A stretch of DNA of 6,250 nucleotides from Nitrospirota bacterium (GTDB lineage: Bacteria; Nitrospirota; Nitrospiria; Nitrospirales; UBA8639). Under the pieces are notes generated by a model. It was given only the letters and a program-made list of their open reading frames with translations, was not told the DNA's origin and searched no databases. A program made the position numbers and the translations under genes. Location of the stretch: contig JAOUQB010000154.1 of NCBI GenBank assembly GCA_029879555.1, positions 1-6,250 on the forward strand, given 5' to 3'. Shown one piece after another: positions 1 to 6,109 of the stretch; position 1 is the first letter of the stretch; each line of letters opens with the position of its first letter.

Positions 1-985
1 AAATGATCCAGGGGGTATTGGGACTGAGATCCTGCCCCTGGGGCATAAGGGTGATGGAAGGAAAGGCCACGGCCTGCATGAAGACTTCATACGTGTTTCC
101 ACCCACTGTCGCTTGAAAATGCAAGGGCATGGTGGTTTTCATCACCTGACTGATATTTTTGAGATCAAAGGCTTGATCCTGGCTGACGCCCCCTTTGGCA
201 AAAAGCTCAGAGAGCCATCCATCATTGCTTCGCTGGTGATGAAACAGATTGCCCAAATGCAGAAATTTCAAGGTCGAGGCATTGCGTTGATACACAATGG
301 CACCGGATGGATCGGCTAGCAATACATCGTCATAGATCTTTTCTGTGGCCACGTGTTTGAGTAAATCACCCAGAACGATGCTGGCTGTGGCGGTCACCGT
401 TCCGTCTTGTTCTTGGGCCTGGGCCTGGATCAGGCCATCGGCCTGAGTTGGGGCATAGGTAAACGTGACAGTCGGTGGTTGATTGTTCGGCTGCGTTCCC
501 TCTGCGTGAGATTCTGACGAGGGCTCAGGCGGTTTGACGTTTTGGACAAAGGGCAAGAGACGTAATTGCTCTCGCGTTTGTTGCTTCAACATCAATTTGT
601 AATTCACTGTGTCTTGTGCCGTATTTTGAGGTTGGCTTTGGTCGCTCGAGGCGAACCCTTCCAACACAAGACCTTCATCCGTGAGGGTCTGATGGGCTCC
701 ACGTGATCGAATGCCTGAGGTAGGTCCGACAAGCCCGGCGCTTTCCTGCTCTTGAACTCGAAAACGAAAACTCCGTTCATAATTTTTGACGGTTTCCGAT
801 AATTCCGTACTCCAAGTCGCTAAGAGTCGAAAGTTGCGTTCGACTAAATAGGAATAATTGTTGGACACATACACATAAAACAGCGTGCCGAAAAAAAGGA
901 GTGTGACGAGGATGGCAACTGGTAAGGCTTTACTCGTCCCTGGTTTCAGGAATGTTTGTAGGACACGAAAGGGTTGGGGGGTCAT
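1..985 (-). CDS. Membrane-anchored sensor-like protein, N-terminal part (runs off left edge)
   Basis: Reading the minus strand from the ATG at 985, the frame stays open for 328 codons to the window edge, so the C-terminus is missing. The protein starts MTPQPFRVLQTF and has one hydrophobic helix at about residues 20-40 (LPVAILVTLLFFGTLFYVYV). A charged, probably helical stretch (about 42-80) follows, then a Pro/Ser/Asn/Gln-rich linker (about 148-172). A segment around 215-245 reads YDDVLLADPSGAIVYQRN, which resembles the ligand-binding core of extracytoplasmic cache/PAS-like sensor domains. This layout (short cytoplasmic start, one helix, large outer domain) is typical of the input half of histidine kinases, cyclases or chemoreceptors, but the output domain is not visible, so the function is open. 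An in-frame TGA at 1055-1057 and the lack of other start codons below it fix ATG 985 as the start. No Shine-Dalgarno sequence is visible. The ATG overlaps the TGA of a small frame (ATGA), so coupled translation is possible. Confidence 0.8.
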   Translation of the reverse strand, partial: MTPQPFRVLQTFLKPGTSKALPVAILVTLLFFGTLFYVYVSNNYSYLVERNFRLLATWSTELSETVKNYERSFRFRVQEQESAGLVGPTSGIRSRGAHQTLTDEGLVLEGFASSDQSQPQNTAQDTVNYKLMLKQQTREQLRLLPFVQNVKPPEPSSESHAEGTQPNNQPPTVTFTYAPTQADGLIQAQAQEQDGTVTATASIVLGDLLKHVATEKIYDDVLLADPSGAIVYQRNASTLKFLHLGNLFHHQRSNDGWLSELFAKGGVSQDQAFDLKNISQVMKTTMPLHFQATVGGNTYEVFMQAVAFPSITLMPQGQDLSPNTPWII

Positions 986-1113
986 GATGATCGTTTGGTG
1001 TGCGTTCGAATAAACTCCAAAAAGAACATGTCGTGTCCCTGGTATTCCAAAGGCTCAGGTAAAGGAACAGCTTTGAGCACCCCCAATGTAGCGCGAGCGA
1101 ACAAAAGCTTCAA
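982..1113 (-). CDS. Possible 43-residue ORF bridging the sheath gene and the membrane-protein gene
   Basis: This small frame fills the 124-nt gap exactly. A TTG at 1113 overlaps the sheath TGA (TTGA), and its own TGA overlaps the ATG of the next gene (ATGA). From TTG the product would begin MKLLFARATLGV and end FIRTHTKRSS. Later starts are GTG at 1080 (32 residues) and ATG at 1029 (15 residues). No ribosome binding site is evident before any of them, and I recognise no family. The two overlaps are the only positive evidence, and such a short open frame can occur by chance. It may equally be non-coding spacer or the remnant of a longer gene. Confidence 0.2.
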   Translation of the reverse strand: MKLLFARATLGVLKAVPLPEPLEYQGHDMFFLEFIRTHTKRSS

Positions 1114-2234
1114 GGTGTATTTCTGAAAGGAATTGGTCCGGCTTCTTGTTGGATCTTCACAAGGACGAATTCTGCAGATTTAAGTGGAGCAAATCCCACC
1201 AAAATATGGATCAGCCCCGCCGCCTGGTCTGTGGTTGTCGTCGTTTCCCTCCCGCATTTGACGAAATAGGCCTGTTGTGCCTTGGCTCCTTGAAACGCGC
1301 CTTTCCAAAAGAGCGCCTGCATGAAGGTTTCGACCGATTGACGAATCTTGGCCCATAACGGTTCGTCATTGGGTTCAAAGACGGCCCAGGTCGTTCCCTG
1401 TCGGATACTACTCTCTAAAAACAGGGCCATTCGACGAACGGAGATATATTTCCATTCAGGATCTGATGAAAAGGTTCGGGCTCCCCAGGCAACATAGGTC
1501 GAGGAGGGTATGTGTTTGAGGGTATTGACCGTGACTGAGGTAAGGGTATTCATCTCTTGGGGAGAAGGAGCATACTCTAATCCCACCACGCCCTGGAGCG
1601 TGGCTTCGGTTCCAGCCGGCGCTTTCCAGACTCCGCGAGTTTCGTCGAGTCTCGCAAAAAGGCCAGCCATTGACCCACTGACAGGTATGGTCACGGTTAC
1701 GCGAGAGGCCGTCTGGGAAGCCATGTGGATCCGGGGATAATATACGATCACATTAGGATGTCGAATGCTCCCTTGAGCGCGAGACCATAGGACGATGTCT
1801 TTCACTGTTAGAGGTCGTCCATCCTGTTGAGGTGGGTCTAAAAAATAGATCGCACGATATTTTTCGACCAATGGCACCGACGTGCGAAAAATTTTTTCTG
1901 CTTCTTTCGCTGAGAGAAGACTTGTTTCTGGAATGATCAGCATGTTGAAGGATGGGATTTGAGATAAGAGGGATAGTCCCTTTAAAAAAGGAGTCGCCGT
2001 TCTGAATGGGCTGGTTCCTAGGGATATGATCCAGACATTCTTGCCGCCATTTTCAAAAAACTGGTTGATCACTAAGGAGGGAAGTTTGTTAGACCTCAGC
2101 CCACCATAAATTCGTTCAAGGTCTTTGAGCGAGCGAATATTCGTCGGGGTGTATGACGAACTTTTCGGAAACGTGCCAATGACTACGGCCGTTGATGTGG
2201 GGACTCCGACAATGGTTTTGGGGCTGATGCCCAT
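1110..2234 (-). CDS. Contractile tail sheath family protein
   Basis: This 374-residue protein belongs to the phage/tailocin/contractile injection sheath family. Sheath subunits stack around an inner tube and contract to drive it through a membrane. The C-terminal domain is the clearest part: a WGART-type motif near residue 250, then YISVRRMALFLESSIRQG, VFEPNDEPLW (about 284-293), an FxKGAFQGAKAQQAYFVKCG segment, and the closing AEFVLVKIQQ strand (about 354-363) that normally forms contacts between subunits. A nine-residue tail follows (GPIPFRNTP). The middle carries GVWKAPAGTEATLQGV, also typical. The N-terminal part has the usual VGVPTSTAVVIG strand and a NGGKNVW segment. Length is near that of compact tailocin sheaths. 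The ATG at 2234 is the first conventional start after an in-frame TAG at 2256-2258, but seven sheath-like codons lie between them, so the true start is doubtful. The gene follows trpA by 73 nt on the same strand, and no tube, baseplate or spike gene is in view. Confidence 0.9.
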   Translation of the reverse strand: MGISPKTIVGVPTSTAVVIGTFPKSSSYTPTNIRSLKDLERIYGGLRSNKLPSLVINQFFENGGKNVWIISLGTSPFRTATPFLKGLSLLSQIPSFNMLIIPETSLLSAKEAEKIFRTSVPLVEKYRAIYFLDPPQQDGRPLTVKDIVLWSRAQGSIRHPNVIVYYPRIHMASQTASRVTVTIPVSGSMAGLFARLDETRGVWKAPAGTEATLQGVVGLEYAPSPQEMNTLTSVTVNTLKHIPSSTYVAWGARTFSSDPEWKYISVRRMALFLESSIRQGTTWAVFEPNDEPLWAKIRQSVETFMQALFWKGAFQGAKAQQAYFVKCGRETTTTTDQAAGLIHILVGFAPLKSAEFVLVKIQQEAGPIPFRNTP

Positions 2235-2296
2235 CGTGTGAATCGAGATTCCTGGCTACCTTATGATGTTTGCCCTGTGGACAGAAGACCGTCCGC

Positions 2297-2309
2297 AACG
2301 CCTGGCGTT
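2297..2309. repeat. 13-bp palindrome overlapping the trpA stop codon
   Basis: AACGCC-T-GGCGTT is a perfect 6+1+6 inverted repeat that includes bases of the trpA TAA. It is nested inside weaker pairings: TGCCCT (2271-2276) with AGGGCA (2315-2320), and GGAC (2279-2282) with GTCC (2291-2294). No run of U follows on the minus strand, so it is not a standard intrinsic terminator. A protein-binding site or a structured 3' end is possible, and so is chance. Confidence 0.35.
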
Positions 2310-3108
2310 AACTGAGGGCAGTTTTGAGATTCTTGGTCAGGGTTTTGAGATTGGGGAGAAAAGCTGAGCCTTGATGCTGTTCGGCAATAGTACGGACTAG
2401 GGCACTGCCAATGATAACGCCGTCAGCAAATTGTGCTACTTGATGGGCTTGGTCCGGAGTTGAAATCCCAAATCCAACAGCCACTGGTTTTTTGCTCATT
2501 CGTTGAATCGTCTGGACATTTTTTTTGACTTGGGTGAGATCGGTCAATTGCGCACCGGTAATCCCGGTAATGGAGACATAGTAGATAAATCCGTGGGTTC
2601 GTTTCATGACTTCTTGACGGCGTTGTGGGGTACTGGTGGGAGCCAAAAGAAAAATCACCACCGGTCCGCCAGCTGCCGTTGTGGCGTGATACAGCGCATC
2701 TGATTCTTCTGGGGGCAAATCGGGAACAATCAGCCCATCGATACCTGCTGAAACTGCCTCTGCGCAAAAGGTCTCTAACCCCATCGCCAGGATGGTGTTG
2801 TAATAGGCCATGAAGATGAGAGGAATGTTGGTTTTTGTTCGAACAGATTGAACGGTCGAAAGGATTTTCTTCAGAGTGGTTCCTGATTTCAACGCACGCT
2901 CGGCGGCCTGTTGAATAACCGGTCCGTCCGCAATGGGATCAGAGAACGGAACACCTAATTCAATGAGATCGGCCCCGCCTTCGGCCAACGCCAGCACCAG
3001 TGATTCAGTGATCTCCAAAGACGGGTCGCCAGCCATAATGTAGGGAATGAGGGCTTTGCCCCCTTTAGCCTTCAAGTCCTTGAATGTTTGTTGGATGCGA
3101 TTTGTCAT
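2308..3108 (-). CDS. trpA: Tryptophan synthase alpha subunit
   Basis: TrpA cleaves indole-3-glycerol phosphate to indole and glyceraldehyde 3-phosphate, and passes indole through a tunnel to TrpB in the cytoplasmic alpha2beta2 complex. The 266-residue length is normal for this TIM barrel. Visible signatures are PYIMAGDP (22-29) and LIELGVPFSDPIADGP (48-63), with the catalytic acids E50 and D61 (E49 and D60 in E. coli). They continue with the IVPDLPPEE strand, the YYVSITGITGA loop, and the phosphate-binding glycines in VGFGIS (211-216) and IIGSAL (232-237). It is the last trp gene and lies 106 nt after trpB, behind a repeat-like spacer. The ATG at 3108 matches the family's N-terminus, though no Shine-Dalgarno sequence precedes it. 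Nothing suggests loss of function. Confidence 0.98.
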   Translation of the reverse strand: MTNRIQQTFKDLKAKGGKALIPYIMAGDPSLEITESLVLALAEGGADLIELGVPFSDPIADGPVIQQAAERALKSGTTLKKILSTVQSVRTKTNIPLIFMAYYNTILAMGLETFCAEAVSAGIDGLIVPDLPPEESDALYHATTAAGGPVVIFLLAPTSTPQRRQEVMKRTHGFIYYVSITGITGAQLTDLTQVKKNVQTIQRMSKKPVAVGFGISTPDQAHQVAQFADGVIIGSALVRTIAEQHQGSAFLPNLKTLTKNLKTALS

Positions 3109-3110
3109 AG

Positions 3111-3210
3111 TTAAGTGAAATGTAAAAAGTGAAAAGTTAAAAGGAAGAACGAAAAATCGACTTGTTTTCTTTGAAAAAAATCTTGCGTTTCACTTCTCAC
3201 TTCTCACGTT
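3111..3210. repeat. Repeat-like inverted element in the trpB-trpA gap
   Basis: Almost the whole 106-nt spacer is built from degenerate copies of a short GTGAAA/TTTCAC word. At 3188-3207 the plus strand reads TTTCACTTCTCACTTCTCAC, with CACTTCT tandemly repeated. At 3113-3135 it carries AAGTGAAATG followed by AAAAAGTGAAAAG, so the two arms can pair imperfectly as a long hairpin around an AT-rich centre (including seven A at 3174-3180). This has the look of a small dispersed intergenic element rather than a promoter or terminator. Only one copy is in the window, so dispersal is inferred. Confidence 0.5.
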
Positions 3211-3214
3211 TTCC

Positions 3215-4408
3215 TTACAGGGGGATGCCACGCATTCGAGCGATTTGTTGAACATCTTTGTCTCCACGGCCGGAAAGGTTCATCACAAGAATCTGATTTT
3301 TTTTCATCGTAGGGGCTAGCTTGACCACTTCGGCCACGGCATGGGCACTTTCTAGAGCCGGGATAATGCCTTCTTCCTGAGAGAGTAGGTCAAAGGCTGC
3401 CAGGGCTTCCTTGTCGGTCGCAGAGGTATACTGCATGCGTCCTATGTCATGATAGAAGCTATGTTCCGGCCCCACTGCGGGATAATCCAAACCTGCCGAG
3501 ACGGAATGGGTGGGATTGACCTGCCCATCCTGATCCTGCAGCAAATAGGTCATAGTGCCGTGCAGCACTCCAGGCCTTCCACCAGAAAAACGAGCCGCAT
3601 GTTCCCCGCTTTCAATGCCATGTCCGCCGGCTTCGACACCCACCATCTTGACCTTAGTGTCCTTGATAAAGGGATAAAAGAGCCCCATGCTATTGCTTCC
3701 TCCGCCGACACACGCCACCAGACAGTGAGGCAAGCGTCCAGCCTGCGTCAAGATTTGCTTGCGCGCTTCTCGACCAATAACTGATTGAAAATCGCGAATC
3801 ATCATCGGGTAGGGATGAGCCCCCAACACGGAGCCCAACAGATAATGAGTGGTCCCAACATTGGTGGTCCAATCACGCATGGCTTCACTAATGGCATCTT
3901 TTAACGTGCGACTTCCCGCATTCACCCCCGTTACTTTGGAGCCAAGAAGGCGCATGCGAAATACGTTCAGGGCTTGTCGCTCCATATCATCCGTACCCAT
4001 ATAAATTTCTGCTTCGAGCCCGAACATCGCTGCCACGGTGGCCACAGCGACACCATGCTGGCCCGCACCGGTTTCGGCAATGACGCGTTTTTTCTTCATG
4101 CGGCGGGTCAGCAAGGCCTGGCCTACCGTGTTGTTAATCTTATGCGCCCCGGTATGACACAGATCTTCTCGCTTGAGATAAATTTTGGCCCCACCAAGTG
4201 TTTTGGTCAGTCGTTCGGCAAAGTACAGGGGCGTAGGACGGCCGACAAAATTCTTAAGGCAAGAATGAAATTCTTCCTGGAATTTTTTGTCATGTTTGAT
4301 TTTGTGATAGGCCTGATCCAGCTCATGGATGGCGGGCATCAGTGTTTCCGGCACATACATGCCCCCAAATTGTCCAAATCGGCCATGTTTATCAGGATAC
4401 GTCGCCAT
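3215..4408 (-). CDS. trpB: Tryptophan synthase beta subunit
   Basis: TrpB is the PLP enzyme that joins indole (delivered by TrpA) to serine to give tryptophan. At 397 residues it is full length and of the standard TrpB1 type, which partners TrpA. The N-terminus ([18 protein letters not shown]) is the family hallmark and supports the ATG at 4408. The PLP lysine is K90 in [15 protein letters not shown]. The catalytic glutamate is E112 in [11 protein letters not shown]. The phosphate of PLP is held by GGGSNSMG (234-241). The C-terminal SGRGDKD (379-385) supplies the serine that contacts the pyridine nitrogen. It lies 176 nt after trpF, an unusually long gap for this operon that holds a repeat-like element, and 106 nt before trpA. 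No clear Shine-Dalgarno sequence is seen. A 179-codon open frame on the opposite strand is an antisense shadow. Confidence 0.98.
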   Translation of the reverse strand: MATYPDKHGRFGQFGGMYVPETLMPAIHELDQAYHKIKHDKKFQEEFHSCLKNFVGRPTPLYFAERLTKTLGGAKIYLKREDLCHTGAHKINNTVGQALLTRRMKKKRVIAETGAGQHGVAVATVAAMFGLEAEIYMGTDDMERQALNVFRMRLLGSKVTGVNAGSRTLKDAISEAMRDWTTNVGTTHYLLGSVLGAHPYPMMIRDFQSVIGREARKQILTQAGRLPHCLVACVGGGSNSMGLFYPFIKDTKVKMVGVEAGGHGIESGEHAARFSGGRPGVLHGTMTYLLQDQDGQVNPTHSVSAGLDYPAVGPEHSFYHDIGRMQYTSATDKEALAAFDLLSQEEGIIPALESAHAVAEVVKLAPTMKKNQILVMNLSGRGDKDVQQIARMRGIPL

Positions 4409-4440
4409 AGAGTATTTGAACTTTCGACTAAGACATTTCA

Positions 4441-4507
4441 GCGCTCCCTCGCCCTTAAGGGCTTTGGTCCGAAGAGGAACAAAGGTTGGGGTGAGGGTGA
4501 AGAGCGC
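4441..4507. repeat. Inverted repeat element in the trpF-trpB gap
   Basis: The element is bounded by GCGCTC (4441-4446) and GAGCGC (4502-4507), a 6-bp inverted repeat. Inside, the left arm continues CCTCGCCC and the right arm, read in complement, gives TTCACCCTCACCCC, so the arms are similar though imperfect. A perfect 12-bp palindrome GCCCTTAAGGGC sits at 4451-4462. The CACCCTCACCCC...GGGCGAGGGAGCGC pattern resembles the small GC-rich palindromic intergenic units seen in many bacterial genomes. It lies 33 nt before the trpB start, so it would sit in the trpB leader of the transcript. Single copy here; family membership is inferred. Confidence 0.5.
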
Positions 4508-4512
4508 ATTTG

Positions 4513-4537
4513 ATAGTTAAGCCACTAGAATAACTAT
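4513..4537. repeat. 7-bp AT-rich inverted repeat (ATAGTTA/TAACTAT)
   Basis: ATAGTTA (4513-4519) and TAACTAT (4531-4537) are exact inverted copies with an 11-base spacer, next to the GC-rich element. It could be an operator-like site or a weak hairpin. The pairing is too AT-rich for a terminator and no U run follows. Chance cannot be excluded. Confidence 0.25.
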
Positions 4538-4584
4538 GCCGATCGTCTATAAGTAAAAAAGAATTGAGTATAACGACGAAAGGG

Positions 4585-5214
4585 CTAACACTCAAGACGA
4601 ACGGCTTGCACAAATGCACGAACCTTTTCGTGATCCTTTTTCCCTGGGCGCTCTTCCACTCCACTACTCACATCAACTCCATACGGCTGAACCTGTTGAA
4701 TGGCCTCTTGCACATTTTTTGGCGTTAAGCCTCCGGCCAGGAGAATGGGCGCGTTCTTGGCGACTTCTCGGGCCAACGTCCAATCCACAGTTTGCCCGGT
4801 TCCTCCATAGGCGTCTGAGGAGAACGCATCAACGACAAAACCTCTCATGCCTATCCGGCCTTTATATTCGGCTAGAGCGAGCAAGCTACCGCGATCTTGA
4901 AGCCGAAGTGCCCGCAACACGGGTCGACTTAAGGTTTCACAAAAAGTGGGGGTCTCATCACCGTGCAGTTGGGCGAAGGCCAGACCACATTCATTGTAAA
5001 TATTCCTGATGGTTTCCTGGTCCTGATTGACGAAGACTCCAACAGAAAGAACAAATGGGGGAAGTTGCGCAATAATGCGCTTGGCCACAGCGTGTTCAAT
5101 GCAGCGTGGGCTTTTTGGATAAAAGACAAAGCCTAACGCATCAGCCCCTGCCTCTACGGCAACCTGAGCATCTTCCGCATTGGTAATCCCGCAAATTTTT
5201 ATTTTAATGGACAT
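4585..5214 (-). CDS. trpF: Phosphoribosylanthranilate isomerase
   Basis: TrpF carries out the Amadori rearrangement of N-(5'-phosphoribosyl)anthranilate to CdRP, the step between TrpD and TrpC. It is a 209-residue TIM barrel of normal length. The start MSIKIKICGIT holds the catalytic cysteine C8. It is followed by LGFVFYPKSPR (27-37), VGVFVN (58-63), QLHGDE (82-87), the catalytic aspartate D129 in VVDAF, GGTGQTVDW (137-145), then LLAGGLTPKNV and GVDVSSGVE, which bind the phosphate. The frame is open further upstream to 5397, but that extension overlaps trpC and looks nothing like TrpF, so the ATG at 5214 is chosen. The gene is 49 nt after trpC and is a separate gene, not the trpCF fusion found in enterics. 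No clear Shine-Dalgarno sequence precedes the start. The gap after it is 176 nt. Confidence 0.97.
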   Translation of the reverse strand: MSIKIKICGITNAEDAQVAVEAGADALGFVFYPKSPRCIEHAVAKRIIAQLPPFVLSVGVFVNQDQETIRNIYNECGLAFAQLHGDETPTFCETLSRPVLRALRLQDRGSLLALAEYKGRIGMRGFVVDAFSSDAYGGTGQTVDWTLAREVAKNAPILLAGGLTPKNVQEAIQQVQPYGVDVSSGVEERPGKKDHEKVRAFVQAVRLEC

Positions 5215-5263
5215 AGGGATCAATCTGACGGAGTAGGATTGAAGGATCTTTAGAATGAAGCCA

Positions 5264-6109
5264 TTACACCCAACGAGATCCGGCCGGCTCCTCAGTGGAC
5301 GTGATGGTTGTAGGCAGTAATTCTCTGATTTTTTCTTCAATAGAGTTGGCTCGTAGGAGCGATTCTCCGATGAGCATTGCCCGGGCGCCCGCTTCAAAAA
5401 TTTTCACAACGTTGTCTCGCTTATGAATGCCGCTCTCACTGACGATGAGTTTGTCTGAGGGAATTCGCTTCGCTAGACGCTCGGTCACCCCCAGATCGGT
5501 GGAAAAGGTTTTGAGATCCCGATTGTTAATGCCGATGAGCTTGGCGGTGGGAATTCGTTCAAGCACGGTATCCAATTCTTGTTCATTGTGTGTTTCAATC
5601 AGGACATCGAGGTGCAGTCCTGTGGCAAGGACAAAGAAGTCTTCCAATTGGATTCGATCTAAGCCGGCGACAATCAATAACACGCAATCTGCCCCATGGG
5701 CGCGGGCTTCATAAAACTGAATGTCGCCTACCATGAATTCTTTATTGAGGGTGGGTAGGGCGACGGATTTTTTCACGGCAGCTAAGAAATCTAAACTCCC
5801 TTGAAAGAATTCTTGATCGGTGAGGACAGAAAGGGCGTGAGCCCCGGCCTCACGATATTGTTGGGCAATGGCCACAGGGTCAAACCCATCTTTGAATTCT
5901 GGACGCATCAGCCCCTGACTGGGCGAGGCCTTTTTCACTTCAGCAATTAACGCCGGAGCTGCTTCTGAGTGCCCCGCTTCAAGCGCGTGAATAAACCCTA
6001 AGGGCGCAGGTTGGTCGGTGATCCGAGTTTTCATCGAGGACAGATAGCCCCGATTTTGTTTCCGACGCAATTCTGACTTTTTGTGATCCAAAATTCGTGA
6101 AAGTATCAT
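5264..6109 (-). CDS. trpC: Indole-3-glycerol phosphate synthase
   Basis: TrpC closes the indole ring, turning CdRP into indole-3-glycerol phosphate with loss of CO2 and water. The 281-residue protein starts MILSRILDHKKSEL, as usual for the family. It shows ALIAEVKKASPSQG with E57 and K59 (E51 and K53 of the Sulfolobus enzyme), then NKEFM with the general-acid lysine K123 (usual form RKDFM, so the arginine is replaced by asparagine). They are followed by VLIETH with E172, IGINNRDL (192-199), and IVSESGI with E225 and S226. All catalytic residues are present. The last 15 or so residues (TTITSTEEPAGSRWV) go beyond the core barrel and look like an unstructured tail. The ATG at 6109 overlaps the trpD TGA by 4 nt, which points to translational coupling. 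Confidence 0.97.
   Translation of the reverse strand: MILSRILDHKKSELRRKQNRGYLSSMKTRITDQPAPLGFIHALEAGHSEAAPALIAEVKKASPSQGLMRPEFKDGFDPVAIAQQYREAGAHALSVLTDQEFFQGSLDFLAAVKKSVALPTLNKEFMVGDIQFYEARAHGADCVLLIVAGLDRIQLEDFFVLATGLHLDVLIETHNEQELDTVLERIPTAKLIGINNRDLKTFSTDLGVTERLAKRIPSDKLIVSESGIHKRDNVVKIFEAGARAMLIGESLLRANSIEEKIRELLPTTITSTEEPAGSRWV

Noticed and set aside
113..319. 68-codon plus-strand open frame
   Set aside because: It is antisense to the continuous minus-strand frame of the membrane protein, which has clear protein-like features.
1080..1140. Programmed frameshift fusing the sheath protein to the small downstream frame
   Set aside because: The sheath already ends normally after the AEFVLVKIQQ strand and no slippery heptamer was seen near the stop.
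2116..2298. 60-codon minus-strand frame between trpA and the sheath gene
   Set aside because: It begins at a TTG, overlaps the sheath gene in another frame and its His- and Arg-rich product looks non-coding.
3160..3182. Possible terminator: T7 run on the minus strand in the trpB-trpA gap
   Set aside because: No GC-rich stem directly precedes the T run; the only nearby pairing is a short AT-only TTTTC/GAAAA stem.
3974..4513. 179-codon plus-strand open frame opposite trpB
   Set aside because: It lies antisense to the well-supported trpB and its product resembles no known family; it is a codon-bias shadow.
4541..4580. Possible internal promoter (TATAGA-like -10) upstream of trpB
   Set aside because: No acceptable -35 hexamer sits at 16-18 nt spacing and the area is simply AT-rich.
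4614..5009. 131-codon plus-strand open frame opposite trpF
   Set aside because: Fully antisense to trpF, rich in Arg, His and Leu with no domain pattern; shadow frame.
5215..5397. Extended N-terminus for trpF starting at 5397
   Set aside because: The added 61 residues overlap trpC, have no TrpF-like sequence, and the family start MSIKIKICGIT matches the ATG at 5214.
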